The notes under the pieces were generated by a model. The model ran no database searches, was not told the DNA's origin, and saw nothing but the letters and a program-made list of their open reading frames with translations. This document shows positions 57,385 through 64,000 of a stretch of 64,000 nucleotides of DNA, in pieces; the first letter of the stretch is position 1; every line of letters starts with the position of its first letter. The position numbers were made by a program, and so were the translations under genes. The stretch comes from Caballeronia ptereochthonis (lineage in GTDB: Bacteria > Pseudomonadota > Gammaproteobacteria > Burkholderiales > Burkholderiaceae), in contig NZ_FCOB02000005.1 of the NCBI RefSeq assembly GCF_001545075.1, forward strand, positions 1 to 64,000, given 5' to 3'.

Positions 57385-57428
57385 AAGGCCGTGCCGGATC
57401 ATCTGATCCGGCACGGCCTTTTTTTTGA
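57385..57428 (+). terminator. Strong terminator after lutB
   Basis: A perfect 17-bp stem begins AAGGCCGTGCCGGATCA (57385-57401) and is mirrored at 57404-57420, with a 2-base loop, followed by eight T residues. It closes the lutAB transcript. Confidence 0.92.
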
Positions 57429-57459
57429 TGCAGTTCTACACGATGACAGCTCGCGACGC

Positions 57460-57993
57460 CTAGCCGCCGTAACGTCCGATGAAGCCGCGCGAGTTGCCAT
57501 CGCGGTTGCCGCCGTTCGCGGATGGCGGTGCGGCGCGATTCGGCCCCGGCGGCTGACCGCCCACGGCCTTCGGCAGCGGGGCGCCGCCGCTCGCCTGCGG
57601 AGGCGGTCCGCCGGGCGGACGCCCGCCGCCGGCCTGCGGCGGTGGGCCACCGTGCCCGCCGCCACCCGCTTGCGGAGGCGGTCCGCCCGGCCCCCGATCG
57701 CGCGGCTGGCCGCCGCCATGCCAGCCTCCCGGTGGCGGACGACGCCAGCCCGGACCATCGTCCCAGTAACGGTTCGGACCCGGACCGGAGTAATAGCCGC
57801 CGTTGATCACCACGCCGGGTTGCACGACCGGCGGGCCGCCGTAATACCCATAGCCGGGAGCGGGGTCGTCGTAGCCGTAGCCGGCGGCAGGATAGCCGCC
57901 GCCGTAATAGCCCGGCGCGTCGGGATACGCCGCGCAACCGCCGAAAAGCACGGCGGACGAGGCAAACAGAAAAGCAGCGACTGCGGATCTCAT
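57460..57993 (-). CDS. Gly/Pro/Tyr-rich lipoprotein
   Basis: The 177-residue protein has a signal peptide with lipobox GGC (AVLFGGCAAYP), so it should be lipidated at Cys20. The mature chain is almost wholly low-complexity: YYGGGYPAAGYGYDDP, then repeats of GGPPPQAGGG with variations from about residue 100. The end is RGFIGRYGG. It has no recognised domain; similar Tyr/Gly-rich lipoproteins are common in Burkholderiaceae. It converges with lutB. Confidence 0.72.
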   Translation of the reverse strand: MRSAVAAFLFASSAVLFGGCAAYPDAPGYYGGGYPAAGYGYDDPAPGYGYYGGPPVVQPGVVINGGYYSGPGPNRYWDDGPGWRRPPPGGWHGGGQPRDRGPGGPPPQAGGGGHGGPPPQAGGGRPPGGPPPQASGGAPLPKAVGGQPPGPNRAAPPSANGGNRDGNSRGFIGRYGG

Positions 57994-58253
57994 GATTGTG
58001 GAAGGACCAGTGGAACCAATAACGATTAAGACAGTGCCGATGGCCCGATGTCCCCGACAACTTTGTAAGCCTTTATGACGGCGCGCACGGCGTCGACCGT
58101 CGTGCGTGAATCAGCCGCCCAAACGGCGTGTTGCCTGCGGCGCAACAAACCTTTGCTTTTAAACGTCTTTTTCAGATTCGGCCGATTCCGTAAGATTCGA
58201 AGCGTCGACAAGTGGGCCTTCGTTCCGCTGCGACATTGAATCGAGGTAGTCAA

Positions 58254-58478
58254 ATGAGAAAGACAATATCGACCTACTGGCCCGTGTTAATCCTGTTTCC
58301 GCTCGCGCTGGCGTTCTGCATGCACGCGGGCAAGGGCGGTGCGGCCGTCGAGCGGCACGAGCAGATGGGGGTCGCGAGCGTAAGCGCCGAACTGGCGCGC
58401 GCGATTTCGTACGGATTCGTCGAAGCCGATGACGCCGCCGCGGCGACCGCCGTTCCTGCCACGTCGCAGACGCTCTGA
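58254..58478 (+). CDS. Small single-pass membrane protein
   Basis: A 74-residue protein beginning MRKTISTYWPVLILFPLALA, with one hydrophobic helix (about residues 8-24) that may be a signal anchor, followed by a short polar part (ERHEQMGVASVSAELARAIS) and an Ala-rich tail. GAGG at 58244-58247 precedes the ATG. A strong terminator follows 44 bases after the stop, which supports it as a real gene. Family unknown. Confidence 0.55.
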   Translation: MRKTISTYWPVLILFPLALAFCMHAGKGGAAVERHEQMGVASVSAELARAISYGFVEADDAAAATAVPATSQTL

Positions 58479-58521
58479 TCCGCGCGACGGCATGGACCGC
58501 ACGTCATCGTTCGCCGCGCAC

Positions 58522-58558
58522 AAAAAATGGCGCCCTTCGCAGGGCGCCATTTTTTTTC
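58522..58558. terminator. Bidirectional terminator
   Basis: A perfect stem AAAATGGCGCCCT with AGGGCGCCATTTT and a TCGC loop is flanked by A-run and T-run. It serves the small membrane protein gene and the converging aminotransferase. Confidence 0.9.
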
Positions 58559-58579
58559 TTGCGAACCGGGAGCGCTGAC

Positions 58580-59779
58580 TTACTTCAGCACCGCCGCCAC
58601 GGCATTGGCGACCGCATCGAGATTGCGCGTGTTCAACGCAGCGACGCAGATCCGGCCGGTGCTCACGGCGTAGATGCCGAACTCTTCGCGGAGGCGGTCC
58701 ACTTGCGGCGCGGTCAGGCCCGAGTACGAGAACATGCCGCGCTGCTTGTTGACGAACGAGAAGTCGCGGTCGACGCCGCTTGCCTTCAGGCGCTCGACCA
58801 GGCCGTTGCGCATCGCGCGGATGCGGTCGCGCATTTCGCCCAGTTCCTGCTCCCAGGTCGCGCGCAGTTCCGGCGACGCCAGCACGGCCGCGACGATCGA
58901 GCCGCCGTGCGTCGGCGGGTTCGAATAGTTGGTGCGGATCACGCGCTTGAGTTGCGACAGCACGCGGGCGGATTCTTCCTTGCCCGTCGTGATGATCGAC
59001 AGCGCGCCGACGCGTTCGCCATACAGCGAGAACGACTTCGAGAACGACGACGACACGAACACGTTCATTCCGGCGGCCGCGAAGAGACGGACGGCGGCCG
59101 AGTCGGCGTCGATGTTTTCCGCGAAGCCCTGATACGCCATGTCGAGGAACGGCACGAGCTCGCGCGCCTTCACGACTTCGACGATCTGCTTCCACTGCTC
59201 GTCCGACAGATCGACGCCCGTCGGGTTGTGGCAGCACGCGTGCAGCACGACGATCGTGCCCGGCGCGTAGCTGTTGAGCGCCGCGAGCATGCCGTCGAAG
59301 TTCACGCCGTGCGTGGCGGCGTCATAGTACGGATAGTTGACCACGTCGAAACCGGCGCCTTCGAAGAGCGCGCGGTGGTTTTCCCAGCTCGGGTCGCTGA
59401 TTGCGACGATCGCGTTCGGATTCACGCGCTTCAGGAAGTCCGCGCCGATCTTGAGTGCGCCCGTGCCGCCGAGCGCCTGCGCCGTGACGACGCGGCCCGC
59501 CGCGAGCAGCGGCGAGTCGTTGCCGAGCAACAGCGTCTGCACGGCGGCGTCATAGGCGGCGATACCGTCGATCGGCAGATATCCGCGCGGCAGCGCGGCG
59601 TCGACGCGCGCTTTCTCGGCTTCGCGCACGGCGCGCAGCAGCGGGATCTTGCCTTCCTCGTTGGTGTACACACCGACGCCCAGATTGACTTTGGTCGCGC
59701 GCGGGTCGGCGTTGAAGGCTTCGTTGAGGCCCAGGATCGGGTCGCGGGGAGCGAGTTCGACGGCAGAGAAAAGAGACAT
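58580..59779 (-). CDS. tyrB: Aromatic/aspartate aminotransferase (class I)
   Basis: The 399-residue PLP enzyme of family I alpha matches TyrB/AspC: VNLGVGVYTNEEGKIPLLRA, YLPIDGIAAY, HACCHNPTGVDLSDEQW, and the PLP lysine Lys248 in SSSFSKSFSLYGERVG. Such enzymes transfer amino groups from aspartate, tyrosine or phenylalanine to 2-oxoglutarate. Distinguishing TyrB from AspC by eye is not safe. A single-gene unit, divergent from uvrB. Confidence 0.9.
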   Translation of the reverse strand: MSLFSAVELAPRDPILGLNEAFNADPRATKVNLGVGVYTNEEGKIPLLRAVREAEKARVDAALPRGYLPIDGIAAYDAAVQTLLLGNDSPLLAAGRVVTAQALGGTGALKIGADFLKRVNPNAIVAISDPSWENHRALFEGAGFDVVNYPYYDAATHGVNFDGMLAALNSYAPGTIVVLHACCHNPTGVDLSDEQWKQIVEVVKARELVPFLDMAYQGFAENIDADSAAVRLFAAAGMNVFVSSSFSKSFSLYGERVGALSIITTGKEESARVLSQLKRVIRTNYSNPPTHGGSIVAAVLASPELRATWEQELGEMRDRIRAMRNGLVERLKASGVDRDFSFVNKQRGMFSYSGLTAPQVDRLREEFGIYAVSTGRICVAALNTRNLDAVANAVAAVLK

Positions 59780-60210
59780 GATCTATCGGCAGTGAGAAAA
59801 AGACGGTGCGGCGGGATGACGCTCGGAAAGCGCGGGGGCGCGAGACGGGCGATGCCCGCATGGCGTCTTCGGCGGTATTGATGCGGTTTGCATCGTTCTG
59901 CGGATTTCTTCCGATGCCCGCCATCGAGCCCAGTCGCACATTGTAGCGAATCCGGACCGGCTTTTTCGCCGCCAGTTGCTCGAAGCCGCGTGTTTTTCGC
60001 GCACGCGTCGTTTTGACCGGCGCGGCGCGAATATGCAAAAAGGGCCGCAAGACGCGCGCTTGAGATCGGCCTCGCGGTCCCAATCTGCATTCGACGAAGC
60101 TCGCGAGCGGCGCGCCTCGCGCCGCTCGCTCTCCATCCGCCGGCGCCGCGCGAGTTTTCCGGCAGCCGCTAGAATAGGTGTTTGCTCAGGCGCTGCCGCA
60201 TCGAATCTCC
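59780..60210. other. Intergenic region between aminotransferase and uvrB
   Basis: About 430 bases containing the diverging promoters. I see no gene and no E. coli-type SOS box (CTGT-N8-ACAG) before uvrB. TAGAAT at 60170-60175 could be a -10 element for uvrB, but a matching -35 is not clear. Confidence 0.4.
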
Positions 60211-62307
<2,097 letters not shown>

Positions 62308-62344
62308 TGGATATGTAAGTGATTTTCAAGGTGTAATTTCAGAG

Positions 62345-62380
62345 GCGCGGCGAGCCGAACGGTTCGCCGCGCTTTTTTTT
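62345..62380 (+). terminator. Terminator of uvrB
   Basis: The stem GCGCGGCGA/TCGCCGCGC with an inner GCCG/CGGT extension (62345-62372) is followed by eight T residues, about 38 bases after uvrB. Confidence 0.88.
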
Positions 62381-62448
62381 GTCGCCTCTCGAATCCCGCC
62401 GATTCCGCGAAAAGCCTTACTGCGCCTAGGTCTGTAAGCTCGCTCAAA

Positions 62449-62477
62449 TTGTTCCGGGTGTCGAACGATGCTAAACT
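62449..62477 (+). promoter_or_regulatory. Probable promoter of the ftr operon
   Basis: TTGTTC (62449-62454), an exact 17-base spacer and TAAACT (62472-62477) predict a start near 62484, giving a 5' leader of almost 200 bases before ftrA. The leader contains a hairpin GCTCCCGG/CCGGGAGC (62573-62603). Confidence 0.6.
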
Positions 62478-62483
62478 GATGAA

Positions 62484-62506
62484 CATTGAGAATGGTTCGT
62501 ATTAAC
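62484..62506 (+). promoter_or_regulatory. Candidate Fur box
   Basis: CATTGAGAATGGTTCGTATTA overlaps the predicted transcription start and resembles the Fur pattern of repeated GATAAT-like hexamers (GAGAAT, then TTCGTATTA). A repressor there would block transcription when iron is plentiful, as expected for an iron uptake operon. Confidence 0.5.
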
Positions 62507-62680
62507 GTTCACGGTGTTGTGCTGGCGACGCTCGGGCTGGACGTCGATCCGTTCATTTCGACGCGAGGCATTGCTCCCGGCCGGTGCTTTCGTTTCCGGG
62601 AGCCTGGCGCACGGGCCGGCATCGCAGTGGCAGGGGCTCGCGTGACACGCGCGCCAATCGATAACAACAAGGAGTTTCTG

Positions 62681-63226
62681 ATGGGTTCAACGTTGATGCG
62701 CGGCCTCGTCGCCGCCGCAGGCCTGACGGCGATGATGGCGGCCTCCGCCGCCGAATATCCGATCGGCAAGCAGCATATCGAGGGCGGCATGGAAACCGGT
62801 GCCGTGTACCTCCAGCCGATCACGATGTCGCCGGAAGGCATGATGCGCAAGGCGTCGGATTCGGATATCCACCTCGAGGCGGACATCCACGCGGTCAAGA
62901 ACAACCCGACCGGTTTCGCCGAGGGCGACTGGATGCCGTACCTGAACGTGACGTATGAGCTCACGAAAGCCGGCACGACGCAGACCATCAAGGGCGACCT
63001 GATGCCGATGGTCGCGAGCGACGGCCCGCACTACGGCGACAACGTGAAGCTCTTCGGCCCGGGCAAGTATCACCTGAAGCTGCACATCGCGCCGCCGTCG
63101 GAGACGGGCCACATGGCGTTCGGCCGTCACACCGACAAGGAAACGGGCGTGGGTCCGTGGTTCAAGCCGTTCACGATCGAATACGACTTCCCGTTCGCGG
63201 GCATCGGCAAGAAGGGCGGTTACTGA
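62681..63226 (+). CDS. ftrA: Periplasmic iron-binding protein FtrA (P19/Tpd family)
   Basis: The 181-residue exported protein (signal peptide LMRGLVAAAGLTAMMAASAA) is a P19/Tpd-type iron and copper-binding protein: EYPIGKQHIEGGMETGAVYL, the metal-binding SDIHLEADIHAVKNN, and GPGKYHLKLHIAPP. It delivers ferrous iron to the permease. ATG 62681 follows AAGGAG; farther upstream starts read through the leader and lack a signal peptide at the beginning. It is followed by a cupredoxin gene and the FTR1 permease, an order known as ftrABCD in Bordetella and Burkholderia. Confidence 0.9.
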   Translation: MGSTLMRGLVAAAGLTAMMAASAAEYPIGKQHIEGGMETGAVYLQPITMSPEGMMRKASDSDIHLEADIHAVKNNPTGFAEGDWMPYLNVTYELTKAGTTQTIKGDLMPMVASDGPHYGDNVKLFGPGKYHLKLHIAPPSETGHMAFGRHTDKETGVGPWFKPFTIEYDFPFAGIGKKGGY

Positions 63227-63281
63227 TCGTCCGTGACGCCCGGCCGAGCCGGCCGGGCGCGTTCATTCTCAGGAAGTCCGC

Positions 63282-63626
63282 ATGAAATTGACAAGCCAGG
63301 TGGCCGCGCTCGCGATCACGCTGCTCGCTGCCGCAGCAGGCGCCAACGTCGCGCACGCCGCCGATCTGCCCACGTTCAAGCTCGAAATGAACGACGGCAA
63401 GCTCAACCCGGCGCGTATCGAAGTGCCGGCCGGGCAGCGCATCAAGATCGAAGTGCACAACGTCGGCAAGGGCGCGGCCGAGTTCGAAAGCGTGCAGTTG
63501 CGCAAGGAGAAGGTGCTCGCGCCGGGCGCCGATTCGTTCGTCGTGATCGCGCCGCTGGATCCGGGCGAATACAAGTTCTTCGACGACTTTCATCAGACCG
63601 CGCAGGGCGTGATCGTCGCGAAGTAA
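63282..63626 (+). CDS. ftrB: Periplasmic cupredoxin-like protein FtrB
   Basis: A 114-residue protein with a signal peptide (ALAITLLAAAAGANVAHA) and a cupredoxin fold (FKLEMNDGKLNPARIEVPAG, IKIEVHNVGKGAAEFES, GEYKFFDDFHQTAQGVIV). In FtrABCD it is thought to oxidise ferrous iron before transport. The classical Cys-His-Met type I copper set is not visible; acidic residues and FHQ near the end may bind metal instead. It lies 55 bases after ftrA. Confidence 0.85.
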   Translation: MKLTSQVAALAITLLAAAAGANVAHAADLPTFKLEMNDGKLNPARIEVPAGQRIKIEVHNVGKGAAEFESVQLRKEKVLAPGADSFVVIAPLDPGEYKFFDDFHQTAQGVIVAK

Positions 63627-63694
63627 CGGGCGCGCCGCGCGACGGGTTGGCGCCGCGCGCGGCCGGTTGAAGTGGAATTGCTGGAGGTTCTGGT

Positions 63695-64000
63695 ATGGGG
63701 CAGGTACTTTTCATCGTGTGGCGGGAGAGCGTCGAGGCGTTGCTCGTCGTCGGCATTCTCTACGCGTGGCTGAAGAACGGCGATCATCAGGCGCGCCGCG
63801 GCCTGCCTTATCTGTGGTTCGGCGTCGCGGCGGGCCTGCTCGCGGCGGTCGCGCTGGGCGCGGCGCTCATCGGGTTCACCGAAGTGCTCTCGGGCAACGC
63901 GCAGGATTACTTTCAGACCGCGATGGTGCTGGTCGCGTGCGTGCTGATCGTGCAGATGGTCCTGTGGATGAAGCGCCACGGCCGCACGTTGAAGCGCGAC
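63695..64000 (+). CDS. ftrC: FTR1-family iron permease FtrC, 3' end outside window
   Basis: The first 102 codons of an FTR1/OFeT-type iron permease. The iron-binding motif REXXE is present in helix 1 (WRESVEALLVVGILY), followed by two more helices (LPYLWFGVAAGLLAAVALGA; MVLVACVLIVQMVLW). ATG 63695 follows GGAGG seven bases upstream. The gene runs off the window edge; an ftrD ferredoxin-type gene would be expected after it. Confidence 0.9.
   Translation, partial: MGQVLFIVWRESVEALLVVGILYAWLKNGDHQARRGLPYLWFGVAAGLLAAVALGAALIGFTEVLSGNAQDYFQTAMVLVACVLIVQMVLWMKRHGRTLKRD

Noticed and set aside
58026..58253. 75-codon reverse frame beside the small membrane protein gene
   Set aside because: Basic, low-information sequence without ribosome site or family likeness.
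60150..60210. SOS (LexA) box before uvrB
   Set aside because: No CTGT-N8-ACAG-like palindrome found in the uvrB upstream region.

Overview
The window comes from a high-GC beta-proteobacterium of the Burkholderiaceae, most likely Caballeronia or Paraburkholderia. The grounds are gene content and dialect: a pyruvate dehydrogenase operon whose E3 carries lipoyl domains, a polyhydroxyalkanoate phasin, an ftrABC-type ferrous iron system, glnA next to ntrBC, strong GC bias at third codon positions, and a 614-bp palindrome whose arms encode a peptide I remember from many spurious Burkholderia annotations. The DNA looks chromosomal and mostly housekeeping; there are no transposases, phage genes, CRISPR arrays or rRNA.

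Layout. 1-2800: a partial lipoprotein, two small unknown genes, a TylF-like methyltransferase and a tRNA-Leu(UAA), then a YfcE-like phosphoesterase. 2.8-11.3 kb: ProP-type transporter, iron-trafficking protein YggX, N-acetylglutamate synthase ArgA and, divergently, the helicase HrpA. 11.4-16.5 kb: beta-propeller protein, fatty acid hydroxylase-family membrane protein, EI24/CysZ-like protein, CinA-like protein overlapping CutC, and a rhodanese. 16.5-21.2 kb: the nitrogen block glnA-ntrB-ntrC, with a clear sigma-54 promoter and NtrC-type sites before glnA. 21.2-23 kb: exonuclease III and a GT-A-like protein. 23.2-31.4 kb: the high-affinity potassium system, small ORF-kdpF-kdpA-kdpB-kdpC, the palindrome, then kdpD with no kdpE behind it.

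31.5-35.3 kb holds a GNAT protein, a LysR regulator, a nitrilase-fold protein lacking two of its three catalytic residues, and a CodA-type deaminase with a changed substrate-discriminating residue. 35.3-41 kb: oligopeptidase A, FolD, and a DUF2950/DUF3300 exported pair. 41.4-51.4 kb: a two-component pair divergent from aceE-aceF-lpdA. 51.5-54.2 kb: phasin and a PBP7-type peptidase. 54.2-57.4 kb: an IclR regulator divergent from lutA-lutB, without lutC. The end has a Gly/Pro-rich lipoprotein, a small membrane protein, an aromatic aminotransferase, UvrB, and the start of ftrABC, cut by the window edge.

How it fits together. NtrB/NtrC should drive glnA through sigma-54. KdpD should sense potassium for KdpFABC but needs a response regulator from elsewhere. 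LutAB makes pyruvate from lactate and AceEF-Lpd consumes it; both promoter regions carry nearly the same 18-bp IclR-type palindrome (one copy at lut, two at aceE), suggesting joint control. This shared operator, the kdp palindrome, the lipoyl-domain duplication in lpdA and the nitrilase-like/deaminase pair are the most interesting items. I found no clearly new defence or mobile system.
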